From NCBI GenBank assembly GCA_944325035.1, contig CALUYM010000001.1, forward strand, positions 434,001 to 498,000: a DNA stretch of 64,000 nucleotides. The letters run 5' to 3'. The DNA is from an uncultured Anaeroplasmataceae bacterium. Lineage in GTDB: Bacteria; Bacillota_I; Bacilli_A; Acholeplasmatales; Anaeroplasmataceae. Both the position numbers and the translations under genes were made by a program. Below the pieces are notes generated by a model. The model saw nothing but the letters and a program-made list of their open reading frames with translations, searched no databases and was not told where the DNA came from. This document shows, piece by piece, positions 26,324 to 34,545 of this stretch; position 1 is the stretch's first letter, and each line of letters opens with the position of its first letter.

Positions 26324-27550
26324 TTAAGATACAATAGTATCTATCGGTTCATCCAGAAAATCATCAATATCTGTGTCGTCTGAATCAATAGAAAAATATA
26401 ACTGTTCAGTTGCAAACCATACAAAATGAGCTTTTCGAATAAATTTAGCTTTTTGGGCATTAATACTTAATTCTTCAAAAACTTTAAATAAAGATTCATT
26501 CATTGTTCTAAATGCATCTAAGTCAACACCATCTTCTGAGGTATTATATCTAATCATAAAATCTCTTACTGCATTTAACTTTTGAAAAGATTCTTTGCAA
26601 TCATCATATTCAATATAGTGATTATAATTAAAAAAATCTAAATTATCACCTATTATGACAGCATCATATTCAAACATGCCAACTAAATCACTGAAATCAG
26701 CTTGTCCTAAAGAAACTTCAATTCCTGTTTCTTTTAAAGTATTTTCTATATCTAACAGACATTCAATTGAATTAATTTCAAGATTACGTGGTAATTTTGT
26801 AAATGACTTTAATAATTCTAAAATACTTCTTGATAAATTATCTTTAGGTGTATCCAATAGAAATCCTCTAAGTCCATCATCTAAATATAAAACGTAATAC
26901 GGATTTACAATTTGTTGGCGATTTCTAGAGTAAACAGGAATATTTAAAGAAAAAACATTTAAAACTGCTGTGTCATCAATTAGTCTATTTTCATCTAGTT
27001 TAATGTCATTTATTATATTAGAATGTTCAGTAAAAGGAAACTCTCTAGCAAATAATTCTTTTGACATTTCAGTCATATCTTCGTTTAAATAATGTAAATA
27101 ATCTTCTTTTTCGTTAACTAACTCATCATAATGGTACTCTAGGGCTTTGTTAAGGCAATTAATAACAAAATTTATAAATTGATATTCATTTTCATCAATA
27201 TCAACAAAATCTAAATCTGGATATTTTTTTAGAATTGAAAATTCTTCTCCATTTCCAAAACGATCTAAAGTTGCAATTTCAAAATATAGAGGCTCAACAG
27301 TCATATCTGGGAATTCATTATTTAATACATATAATGCCCTATCTATTTCTTCTTTACCATCTACAATTATAATTTCACCCTCGCTATTTATACCATATAA
27401 AACACGACTAGTAGTTATACTATCATCAGTTTCTAAGTTATAGGCTGTTACAAACCATGTCATTTTATCCATATTTAAAAAATATGGACTAGTTAAAATT
27501 GCCTGATATCTATTTTTTATTTCTTCTAAAATTTCGCTTTTGTTTTTCAT
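26324..27550 (-). CDS. Protein of unknown function, paralogue of the previous gene
   Basis: A 408 aa acidic soluble protein. Matching blocks with its neighbour are KMTWFVTAYN, RVLYGINSEGEIIIVD, ALYVLNNEFPDMTV, FSLNIPVYSRNRQQI and LPRNLEINSIECLLDIENTL. The C-terminal 90 residues (VWFATEQLYFSIDSDDTDIDD) are more acidic than in the partner. It overlaps rsmD by one base, so it is co-translated with a 16S rRNA methyltransferase, but no link to ribosomes is visible in the sequence. I do not recognise the function. Confidence 0.75.
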   Translation of the reverse strand: MKNKSEILEEIKNRYQAILTSPYFLNMDKMTWFVTAYNLETDDSITTSRVLYGINSEGEIIIVDGKEEIDRALYVLNNEFPDMTVEPLYFEIATLDRFGNGEEFSILKKYPDLDFVDIDENEYQFINFVINCLNKALEYHYDELVNEKEDYLHYLNEDMTEMSKELFAREFPFTEHSNIINDIKLDENRLIDDTAVLNVFSLNIPVYSRNRQQIVNPYYVLYLDDGLRGFLLDTPKDNLSRSILELLKSFTKLPRNLEINSIECLLDIENTLKETGIEVSLGQADFSDLVGMFEYDAVIIGDNLDFFNYNHYIEYDDCKESFQKLNAVRDFMIRYNTSEDGVDLDAFRTMNESLFKVFEELSINAQKAKFIRKAHFVWFATEQLYFSIDSDDTDIDDFLDEPIDTIVS

Positions 27551-28089
27551 TAATTCACCATCTTATAAATGACAACCTTTTTTATGCCATAACTTCTTTC
27601 TTTTAATATTTCGTAATAACTAGATTTAGGATTTGTATTTTTTTCCATTTCAAAGATTATTAACCCTTTTTTATTAAGACAATCATTTTTTTTAATTAAG
27701 CTTAAAATATCATCAATTTTTGTCATATTATAGGGTGGGTCTAAAAAAATTAGATCAAATTTCTCTTTGGTAGTATTTAAAAAATCACGATAATCTAAAT
27801 TAGAAATACTTACCTCATCGGTTAATTTTAATTTGCTTGCATTTTTTTTAACTACATCAAGTGCTTTATTATTTAAATCGTTCAAATAAGCTTTTTTACA
27901 ACCTCTAGAAATAGCTTCAAATCCTAGTGCACCAGATCCAGTAAATAAATCAAGAACTACCTCGCCATCAAAAAATTGACCAATTAAATTAAACATTGCT
28001 TGTCTAACTTTATCACTAGTTTCTCTTGTAGTTTCTAAATTACACATATCAATATTATGATTTCTAAATTTTCCAGCATTAATTCGCAT
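27550..28089 (-). CDS. rsmD: 16S rRNA (guanine966-N2)-methyltransferase
   Basis: A 179 aa SAM-dependent methyltransferase that modifies G966 of 16S rRNA. MRINAGKFRNHNI matches the G(K/R).(R/K)..... start of RsmD, DLFTGSGALGFEAISRG is the SAM motif I, and DLIFLDPPYN is the catalytic (D)PPY motif. Length is standard. First gene of an operon with the two paralogous unknown genes. Confidence 0.93.
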   Translation of the reverse strand: MRINAGKFRNHNIDMCNLETTRETSDKVRQAMFNLIGQFFDGEVVLDLFTGSGALGFEAISRGCKKAYLNDLNNKALDVVKKNASKLKLTDEVSISNLDYRDFLNTTKEKFDLIFLDPPYNMTKIDDILSLIKKNDCLNKKGLIIFEMEKNTNPKSSYYEILKERSYGIKKVVIYKMVN

Positions 28090-28264
28090 AAATAAATCAC
28101 CTTTTTAATTATACCATAACTTAATTTACTTTAAAAAATAAAATTATAAATACAAATTCTTTTTAAAAGTATTCTGATAAAAAATATTAACTTCTATTTA
28201 AGTTAACTAAAACTTATTGATTTAACATTAAATAGTCTATTTTTAATATATACTTTGTTTATGA

Positions 28265-28296
28265 AATAAAAAAGCTAATTAATATCAATTAGCTTT
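28265..28296 (-). terminator. Intrinsic terminator
   Basis: AAAGCTAATT-GATATT-AATTAGCTTT followed by TTTATTT on the minus strand. There is no intact gene directly upstream; the nearest, dacF, has its own terminator. Confidence 0.65.
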
Positions 28297-28614
28297 AGAT
28301 ACATAAGCCATATATAGTCATTATTAAAACAAAAAATTTCTCAAGTCGAATCATTTTTTGAATTCATCATATAATTTTTAAAATATCACGTATGCATGTT
28401 TCTAGTTACATGGGTAGAAAGTATAAATTCGTTTTATCAATCAATATAATAAAATATGTAAAAACTTTTATATTCTAGTAAAAAGGTTTAATTTTACTTT
28501 CTTTAATATTTCTATACTTAATTTTATTATTTTCTAAATAATATTTTAGGCTTTATCATTAGCTTTATTATATTGCATCATAAATTGTAAAATACTTACA
28601 TAATAAAATCAAAC

Positions 28615-28643
28615 AAAAAACTGCTGACTTATTTGTCAACAGT
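28615..28643 (-). terminator. dacF terminator, repeated sequence
   Basis: ACTGTTGAC-AAATAA-GTCAGCAGT then TTTTTTG on the minus strand, 27 nt after dacF. Nearly the same sequence forms the terminator at 41111-41144. Confidence 0.8.
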
Positions 28644-28669
28644 CTAGAGCTAATTAAATTAGCTATTTG

Positions 28670-29788
28670 TTATAGCATTGAATTAATTAAAACTTCCCCT
28701 AAAAGACTAAAGAAGTTTCTTTTTTTACCTTCAATAAAATCCAACTCTTCTTTTAAAATTTCTTCCCCAGCATAAGTAATTTTTATTGTACCCTTTTTTT
28801 CAATTGAACTGGCTTTATCAAAGATAACATTATATTTATTTTCCTCACCTTTTTTTATAATTAGAGTTATATCATTATTAGTTTTAATTTGGATTTTATT
28901 TTCTTTATAAAAAATACTCTTGTATTCTTGTAAAACCGTGTCCTTTTTAATAAAGGTTTTCAAAGAGTAATTTTGAAACCCATAATTTAATAATTCTAAA
29001 GCTTCCTTATTTCTAATTAGTGGTGATTCTTCTCCTAAAACAACACTTATAAGTCTTATATCATTTTTTATGCCGGTTAAACTCATGCAGTAACCAGCCT
29101 TAGATGTCCATCCTGTCTTTAGACCATCAATTCCTTCATATCTACCAGCTAATTTATTAGTATTAACTAGCCAAAAAGGGTTTGCACTATCTTCTCGAAA
29201 ATAACTTTCTTTTAAAGCAGTATATTCTAATACTTCTTTATAATTATTAATTAAATAACTTGAAGCTTTAGCCATATCATAAGCTGTTGAGTAATGATTA
29301 TCATCACTTAATCCAGTACAATCCGAAAACAAGGTATTTTCCATTCCAAGTTTTGTTGATTTTTCATTCATTAATTTCACAAAAACTTCTTCAGTTCCTG
29401 CTATTCCCTCTGCTAATGTAACAGCCGCATCATTAGCTGAAGCTATTGCTACACACTTTATTAAATCTTTTACTAAAGACTCATCACCTGCATCCAAGAA
29501 AACCCTTGTTCCTTCCATGCTTTTAGCATGACTAGATGTTATAAGTTTATCATCTAATCTTAGTTTCTCCTCATGAATTGCATCGTATGTTATTATTAGA
29601 GTCATTATTTTAGTCATTGATGCAATTCTTAATTTTTCATCTTTATTGTTTTCATATAGAATTGAGTTGGTTGTTGGTTCAATTAATATAGAAGCTTTCG
29701 CCTTTGCAGCCAGTATTACATCAGCTGAGGCTTTTTTTGTTTGAAACAAACTAAATATTAAAAAAATAGCTATAAAAAGTATTTTCAC
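28670..29788 (-). CDS. dacF: D-alanyl-D-alanine carboxypeptidase (DacF/PBP5 family)
   Basis: A 372 aa secreted serine DD-carboxypeptidase that trims peptidoglycan pentapeptides. A signal peptide covers residues 1-22 (ends KKASA). The active-site motifs are SMTK (Ser57, Lys60), SAN (117-119) and KTG (224-226), all intact. The C-terminal domain lacks an obvious amphipathic membrane anchor but ends hydrophobic (SLLGEVLINSML). The start is GTG with AGGTGATTAC before it. In Bacillus DacF acts in forespores, but the family alone does not show a spore role. Stands alone, followed by its terminator. Confidence 0.92.
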   Translation of the reverse strand: MKILFIAIFLIFSLFQTKKASADVILAAKAKASILIEPTTNSILYENNKDEKLRIASMTKIMTLIITYDAIHEEKLRLDDKLITSSHAKSMEGTRVFLDAGDESLVKDLIKCVAIASANDAAVTLAEGIAGTEEVFVKLMNEKSTKLGMENTLFSDCTGLSDDNHYSTAYDMAKASSYLINNYKEVLEYTALKESYFREDSANPFWLVNTNKLAGRYEGIDGLKTGWTSKAGYCMSLTGIKNDIRLISVVLGEESPLIRNKEALELLNYGFQNYSLKTFIKKDTVLQEYKSIFYKENKIQIKTNNDITLIIKKGEENKYNVIFDKASSIEKKGTIKITYAGEEILKEELDFIEGKKRNFFSLLGEVLINSML

Positions 29789-29918
29789 GTAATCACCTGT
29801 TTAAGTTTATTATTATTTCTTTTAAAATATGTTAAAAAGTTAATCTTTGGACTCATATTTTTAATAAAAAACCTCATAATAATGATGAAGATTAATTCTT
29901 CAAAAGGAGAAATTAAAA

Positions 29919-30098
29919 ATGAATAAAAATGTAACTGCAAGACCTTGTAAGGAACGTCCAGGAAAATGGGAAATTAAAGAACCTAGTGGTCAAGTAAAAT
30001 CTAAACATTATAATTCGAAAGAAGAATGCGTTCAAGAAGCTAAACAAATGGCTTATGAATACGGTTTAGATGTTGTAGTAGAAGAGGAAAACAAATAA
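29919..30098 (+). CDS. DUF2188-like small protein
   Basis: A 59 aa plus-strand gene with AAAAGGAGA before the ATG. The product (RPGKWEIKEPSGQVKSKHY, then SKEECVQEAKQMAYEYG and VVVEEENK) has the DUF2188 pattern: two strands with W, a K/H..Y turn, then a helix with EA...A. Function is unknown; the fold resembles small nucleic-acid-binding or stress proteins, an inference. It stands alone between two minus-strand units with its own terminator. Confidence 0.8.
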   Translation: MNKNVTARPCKERPGKWEIKEPSGQVKSKHYNSKEECVQEAKQMAYEYGLDVVVEEENK

Positions 30099-30130
30099 AT
30101 AAAAAAGAGTTTTAAATTTATAAAACTCTT
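30092..30130 (-). terminator. Minus-strand terminator behind the deoA/pdp operon
   Basis: AAGAGTTTTA-TAAATT-TAAAACTCTT followed by TTTTTATTTATT on the minus strand; the T tract runs into the stop codon of the convergent DUF2188-like gene. Confidence 0.6.
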
Positions 30131-30136
30131 AAAAAC

Positions 30137-30190
30137 GACTCAGTCAAAATAAAACCACCTTATATACGGTTTTGGGCTGAGTTTTTATTT
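30137..30190 (+). terminator. Terminator of the DUF2188-like gene, works in both directions
   Basis: ACTCAG...AAAACC pairs with GGTTTT...CTGAGT, loop about 11 nt, followed by TTTTATTTT on the plus strand; the minus strand also ends in a T-rich tract. Confidence 0.65.
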
Positions 30191-30229
30191 TGGTTACTTT
30201 AAAAATAAATTTGCTTCAAAGTTCCATTT

Positions 30230-31528
30230 TTATCTAATAATATCTAAAATTAAATTAGATGTAATTTCTTTACTTGCAATTTCATATGCCTCAAAAATTT
30301 CTTTTAAAGCCTCTTCTGTATTCTTCCCATTAGTATGAACATAAGCCAAAGTATCACCAACTTTAACCTTATCTCCAACCTTTTTATTTAGAACTACACC
30401 AACAGCCATATCAATCTTATCTTCTAACTTCTCACGACCTGCCCCTAATAACATTGCAGCATGCCCAATTGCTAAAGCATTAATATGACTTACAAAACCA
30501 TCTTGATTAGCTTTTACTTCAACAACTTCTTTAGCAACAGCAAACTTAGACGGATCAGTGATATATGTAGCATCTCCACCTTGAGCTTTTACTAAATCAA
30601 TCAGTTTATTTAATGCTTTCTTATTCTTAATATTTTCTAACATCGCATTTTTAGCTGCTTCTAGTGAATCAAATTTTTTAGCATCAACTAGTAAATATGC
30701 ACCTATTTCTAAACATAAATTAGTTAAATCGCTTGGTCCATTACCATTAAGTGTTTGAATTGCCTCTTTAACTTCTAGTGCATTACCTACAGCAAAGCCT
30801 AATGGTTCATCCATGTTAGTTAAAACTGCAGTCATTTTACGACCACAATTCTTTCCAATTTGACACATTAATTGAGCTAAATGGCGAGCATCATCTATAT
30901 TTTTCATAAATGCACCGGCACCAACTTTTACATCCAAACAAATAGCATCAGCACCAGATGCAAGTTTCTTTGACATTATTGAGGATGCAATTAGTGGAAT
31001 TGAAGAAACTGTTCCAGTAACATCACGTAATGCATATAATTTTTTATCTGCTGGTGTTAAATTACCTGTTTGTCCAACAAGGGCAATATTTATTTTTTTC
31101 ACTTGTTCAATAAAATCCTTAGGGCTAACTGCGATATTGAATCCTTTAATTGATTCTAATTTATCTAATGTTCCACCTGTATGACCTAATCCTCTTCCTG
31201 ACATCTTTGCGAAATTTACGCCAAATGACGCAACAAGAGGAGCTAAAACTAAGGAAGTCTTATCTCCAACACCACCTGTTGAGTGTTTATCAACTTTAAC
31301 TCCTTCAATCATTGACAAATCCATTTCATCTCCAGAATGAAGCATAGAAAGTGCCAAATTTGTAGCTTCTTCATCATTCATTCCTCTTAAATAAACTGCC
31401 ATTAAAAATGCGCTAACTTGATAATCTGGAATTTCTCCTTTAGTGTACCCTTCTATAACAAAATCAATTTCTTCTTTTGATAATGTATAACCATCTCTTT
31501 TTTTCTCAATTAAATCAACCATTAACAT
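30230..31528 (-). CDS. pdp: Pyrimidine-nucleoside phosphorylase
   Basis: A 432 aa enzyme that splits thymidine/uridine/deoxyuridine with phosphate. The signature KVDKHSTGGVGDKTSL and KMSGRGLGHTGGTLDKLE are intact, and the C-terminal PYNP domain has GHAAMLLGAGRE. Length is typical. GGAGG lies 8 nt before the first ATG. It is the third gene of an unusual operon behind a response regulator and the S51-PheA fusion (gap 11 nt). Confidence 0.95.
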   Translation of the reverse strand: MLMVDLIEKKRDGYTLSKEEIDFVIEGYTKGEIPDYQVSAFLMAVYLRGMNDEEATNLALSMLHSGDEMDLSMIEGVKVDKHSTGGVGDKTSLVLAPLVASFGVNFAKMSGRGLGHTGGTLDKLESIKGFNIAVSPKDFIEQVKKINIALVGQTGNLTPADKKLYALRDVTGTVSSIPLIASSIMSKKLASGADAICLDVKVGAGAFMKNIDDARHLAQLMCQIGKNCGRKMTAVLTNMDEPLGFAVGNALEVKEAIQTLNGNGPSDLTNLCLEIGAYLLVDAKKFDSLEAAKNAMLENIKNKKALNKLIDLVKAQGGDATYITDPSKFAVAKEVVEVKANQDGFVSHINALAIGHAAMLLGAGREKLEDKIDMAVGVVLNKKVGDKVKVGDTLAYVHTNGKNTEEALKEIFEAYEIASKEITSNLILDIIR

Positions 31529-31539
31529 ATGTATACCTC

Positions 31540-33021
31540 CTATGATTTAAAAAATAAAGGATGAACTTTAATTTTTTTATTTAAACTTAAATTGTTAAGC
31601 AATCTATGGTAAGAATATTCATTTGTTTTAAACTCAATATAAAAATAATAAGTTCCAATAACTTTTTTCATAGGTCGACTCATAATCGCCTCAATATTAA
31701 TATTTTCTTCCTTAAATTGCAATAAAACATTCATTAAAATTCCTGGTTCGTCAAGAATTGGTTCAATTATTAATGAATATTTTAAATTTTCTTGTTTGTT
31801 TTTTTCTTTTTCTTTTGATAACAAAATAAATCGAGTAAAGTTATGATCTATATCTTGAATATTTTTTGCATTAGTATGAAAATTTTTGATATCTAAATGA
31901 CTTGGTACAATTGCTCCATATGTTTCATCAGAGTTTTTAATACGTTCATACGACATCATATTACTATCGGTTTCAACTACTTCTAAGTTATTATCATGAA
32001 TAAATCTGATACATTGTCCCTTTGCTTTAAATGAAACAAAAACTTTCTTTACATCCTTTAAATTTCTAGTTTTTGATATAAAATTAAAATTAACAGGTAT
32101 TTCTATTTCATCAATAAAATAAAAATTATTACGCGCAAGAATATCAATTGTTTCGGTAACAAATCCGTCGATAGAATTCTCTAAAGGTAGTAATGCATAC
32201 TTAGCATTCGAAAACGAAGATTCGATTTGTTGTAAACTATTTTTTAGGCATAACTCAAATAATAAACTATTTTCTTTTTCATATTTTAAAGCAGCTTGAT
32301 GAGAAAAAGTACCTTCAGGACCTAAAGTGATTAATTTTTCTTTTTTTAAAACGTTCATTATATAATTATTTGCTTTTGAAAAATAATAAACATGATATTT
32401 TTTTACGTTATAGAAATTTACTAATTTTTCATTTTCCAAATAAATAGCTGTATTATTTTCCAGAGCAAAAGCGTGATTTGTTGTTAACTCATCTTTAAAG
32501 TATAAGATGCGATTCCCCTCATCAAAGTGAGGACAAAACGTGATAGCTAAAATACCTAAACCATTTATCAACTTATAGTTATAATATTCATCATGGTCTT
32601 TGTAAGAATTGGCATCGGCTAATCCATATTCACAAAATATCATCGCTCCTGCTGAAACGCCAGCAATTATAACATCTAACTTGGAAAGATTAAAAATTAA
32701 TTTATCATATCCAGTTGTTTTTAAAAAATTAAGTGCTTTACTCGTATTTCCTCCTGGAAAATAAATTATATCTGCATTAGTAGCTAAATTTAAAACATTT
32801 TCAAAGCTAGGATATTCCTCTAAATGTATAACTTGTAACTGATAGTCTAATCCATAGAATTCTTTTTTTAAATTATTTAAAGCTTTTTCTTTATTTGTCG
32901 CACAAATAGGAATATATAGAATTTTTGGACAAGTTTTTGCTAAATTTAACAAATTTTTAGCAATCAAATTTGACTTTAAATCAAAATCGTGTCCACCTAT
33001 TAAGTAAAAAGAAGCCATCAT
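31540..33021 (-). CDS. Fusion of S51-type peptidase and prephenate dehydratase
   Basis: A 493 aa two-part protein. Residues 1-222 look like a peptidase S51 (dipeptidase E / cyanophycinase family) unit: FYLIGG start, IIYFPGGNTSKAL, nucleophile elbow GVSAGAM with Ser123, and PHFDEGNR. Residues 229-493 form a complete prephenate dehydratase: TLGPEGTFSHQAA, LLPLENSIDGFVTETIDIL, NFTRF (395-399) and a C-terminal ACT domain (LDEPGILMNVLLQFKEENI). The junction has no stop or start signal of its own. PheA makes phenylpyruvate and ACT domains usually sense phenylalanine. Overlaps the response-regulator gene by 4 nt. Confidence 0.85.
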   Translation of the reverse strand: MMASFYLIGGHDFDLKSNLIAKNLLNLAKTCPKILYIPICATNKEKALNNLKKEFYGLDYQLQVIHLEEYPSFENVLNLATNADIIYFPGGNTSKALNFLKTTGYDKLIFNLSKLDVIIAGVSAGAMIFCEYGLADANSYKDHDEYYNYKLINGLGILAITFCPHFDEGNRILYFKDELTTNHAFALENNTAIYLENEKLVNFYNVKKYHVYYFSKANNYIMNVLKKEKLITLGPEGTFSHQAALKYEKENSLLFELCLKNSLQQIESSFSNAKYALLPLENSIDGFVTETIDILARNNFYFIDEIEIPVNFNFISKTRNLKDVKKVFVSFKAKGQCIRFIHDNNLEVVETDSNMMSYERIKNSDETYGAIVPSHLDIKNFHTNAKNIQDIDHNFTRFILLSKEKEKNKQENLKYSLIIEPILDEPGILMNVLLQFKEENINIEAIMSRPMKKVIGTYYFYIEFKTNEYSYHRLLNNLSLNKKIKVHPLFFKS

Positions 33022-33671
33022 TTCACCTCAAATTTGTAGCCAAAACCACGAATTGTTTGAATGTAATCTTTATATTTACCTAAATTACTTCTTAACATTT
33101 TAATATGAGTATCAATAGTCCTATCATCTCCAAAAAAACCATAGCCCCAGACATCATTTAATAGTTTTTCACGTTCAATCGCAATCCCATCGTTTTTTAC
33201 TAAATAATATAGTAACTGAAACTCTTTTTGGGTTAAATTTTTTTCTTCTTTATCAACAAAAATTTTTCTTCCTAGTGGATCAATTTCTAAACCGCCAAAA
33301 ATTAAAATTTTTGCAGTATTTTTCAAATATGTGTTTTGCAATTTTAAAACGATTTCTTTAATGTAATATGGTTTACGTATATAATCAATACAACCAGCTT
33401 CATATGCATATACCACATCCATTTCACTAGTTCTCTCACTTGTTAATATAACAGGAATATGTCTCGTTTTGGTAATCTCTTTTAAAGTTGAAACTCCATC
33501 TAACATTGGCATTTCAACATCCATAATGATTAAATCTATAGGATTATTCGATACATATTCTATTGCGCTAAGTCCATCGTAACAAATTGCAATTTCAAAA
33601 CCTGCATTTTTTAATTCCGTACTTAAAGTTTTCATCAATTCTCTATCATCATCTACTAATAATACTTTCAT
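33018..33671 (-). CDS. OmpR/PhoB-family response regulator
   Basis: A 217 aa two-domain regulator. The receiver has VDDD at 6-9, acceptor Asp51 in IIMDVEMP, and a Lys in YIRKPYY. The winged-helix DNA-binding domain carries KEFQLLYYLVKNDGIAIERE and the end DTHIKMLRSNLG...IQTIRGFGYKFEV. No kinase gene is adjacent; the only kinase in the window is the hybrid one at 3.3 kb. It leads an operon with the S51-PheA fusion and pdp. Direct repeats over its own -35 suggest autoregulation. Confidence 0.92.
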   Translation of the reverse strand: MKVLLVDDDRELMKTLSTELKNAGFEIAICYDGLSAIEYVSNNPIDLIIMDVEMPMLDGVSTLKEITKTRHIPVILTSERTSEMDVVYAYEAGCIDYIRKPYYIKEIVLKLQNTYLKNTAKILIFGGLEIDPLGRKIFVDKEEKNLTQKEFQLLYYLVKNDGIAIEREKLLNDVWGYGFFGDDRTIDTHIKMLRSNLGKYKDYIQTIRGFGYKFEVK

Positions 33672-33688
33672 AATCTTACCTCTATTTT

Positions 33689-33731
33689 ATTATACATTGA
33701 TAATGAGTGAAATTAAAGTGAAATATTTCAC
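33689..33731 (-). promoter_or_regulatory. Promoter of the response-regulator operon with a Pho-box-like repeat
   Basis: -10 TATAAT at 33689-33694 and a weak -35 TTTAAT at 33712-33717, 17 bp apart (minus strand). The direct repeat ATTTCAC-TTTA-ATTTCAC (33724-33707, 11 bp period) covers the -35, and a third inverted half-site at 33725-33731 makes the palindrome GTGAAATATTTCAC. Seven-base repeats at 11 bp period are the usual target of PhoB/OmpR regulators. Confidence 0.6.
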
Positions 33732-33783
33732 AAAAGTTTAAAAAGTTAAAGAAAAGCAAATTTATCTTTAGTTTGCAAAATGA

Positions 33784-33826
33784 AAAAAGTCATTACTAAG
33801 GATATATACCTTTTTAATGACTTTTT
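33784..33826 (-). terminator. Bidirectional terminator hairpin
   Basis: AAAAAGTCATTA (33784-33795) pairs with TAATGACTTTTT (33815-33826), extended by AAGG/CCTT. T tracts exist on both strands. It probably ends minus-strand transcription from the peptide gene. Confidence 0.65.
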
Positions 33827-34031
33827 ATTGATATAGATTATTTCAAATATTTTATATATTATCAAAATATGAATTATAAACTCTTAACAAATTTATAATT
33901 TTTATTATCATATATAACTATTAATAATTTCTAATTTATTTTTATAATTAAAATATAAGTATATTTAAAAGTCTTTTAGAAAGCACTTTAATAATTATGT
34001 ATAATATAAGTTTCGTATATTGATTAAATTA

Positions 34032-34078
34032 TTTATAGCATTCAATTCCCCCCCTTAAATATAAATGAATGCTATAAA
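34032..34078. repeat. 13-bp perfect inverted repeat with a seven-G/C loop tract
   Basis: TTTATAGCATTCA (34032-34044) and TGAATGCTATAAA (34066-34078) are exact inverses. The loop holds seven C (seven G on the minus strand). No T tract follows, so it is not a standard terminator. It lies 90 nt downstream of the small peptide gene. Confidence 0.6.
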
Positions 34079-34227
34079 ATTTACAAATAATCTTTATCAT
34101 TTAATTATATTATGCTTAATTACACATAAAAGATTGCAATTTCAAATAATATAATTAAAGAAAGAAGTTAACCATTTTCTTTTTCAAAGTTCTTTACAAA
34201 ATTAACATCCCCATGTTTAATTATAAA

Positions 34228-34389
34228 CTAAAAATCAATATTTTCTAAGATTAACAATCCAACACCACTATCATCTGTTGGTTCAATATTTGGTCCAATA
34301 GCTTTATATGCATTTATAGTAGTATGCAATAACGTTAACGCAGCTATTGTAATAGCACCACAAAAAATAATTTTTTTTAATACCCTCAT
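34228..34389 (-). CDS. Small exported peptide, candidate signal of the adjacent TPR regulator
   Basis: A 53 aa frame with AAAGGGG 8 nt before the ATG. The N-terminus MRVLKKIIFC and a hydrophobic core to about residue 22 form a signal peptide, with a plausible cleavage after INA (residues 25-27). The remaining 26 residues (from YKAIGP to LLILENIDF) are short and mostly acidic/hydrophobic, like Phr/PapR-type pre-peptides. It follows the TPR regulator gene on the same strand after 156 nt. After the TAG stop the same frame runs on for 19 coding-like codons (to 34168), so it may also be a truncated gene. Confidence 0.55.
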   Translation of the reverse strand: MRVLKKIIFCGAITIAALTLLHTTINAYKAIGPNIEPTDDSGVGLLILENIDF

Positions 34390-34545
34390 AATGTTTACCC
34401 CTTTCATAGATACAATTATATCATTTTAAAAATTATTTTCAATAAAAAACATATTTTTTATGTTTTTTATCTGATTATTCATAAAAAATATACCTAAATT
34501 ACATATATTTTACTCTTTGATGATTGCTACAATTTTATATCGCTT

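Larger units (their letters stand above)
28090..28669. other. AT-rich intergenic region (580 bp)
   Basis: Holds two minus-strand terminators (28265-28296 and 28615-28643). Between them no intact gene is visible; broken minus-strand frames such as MMQYNKANDKA could be gene debris but match nothing I know. The extra downstream terminator suggests a lost gene or small RNA once ended there. Confidence 0.5.

Noticed and set aside
28300..28615. Possible decayed gene or small RNA between two terminators
   Set aside because: Broken frames match no family I know and there is no convincing promoter or fold; noted only as an unexplained gap.
3348..33671. Hybrid kinase and response regulator as a cognate pair
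   Set aside because: They are 28 kb apart with no shared signal; nothing in the sequence links them.
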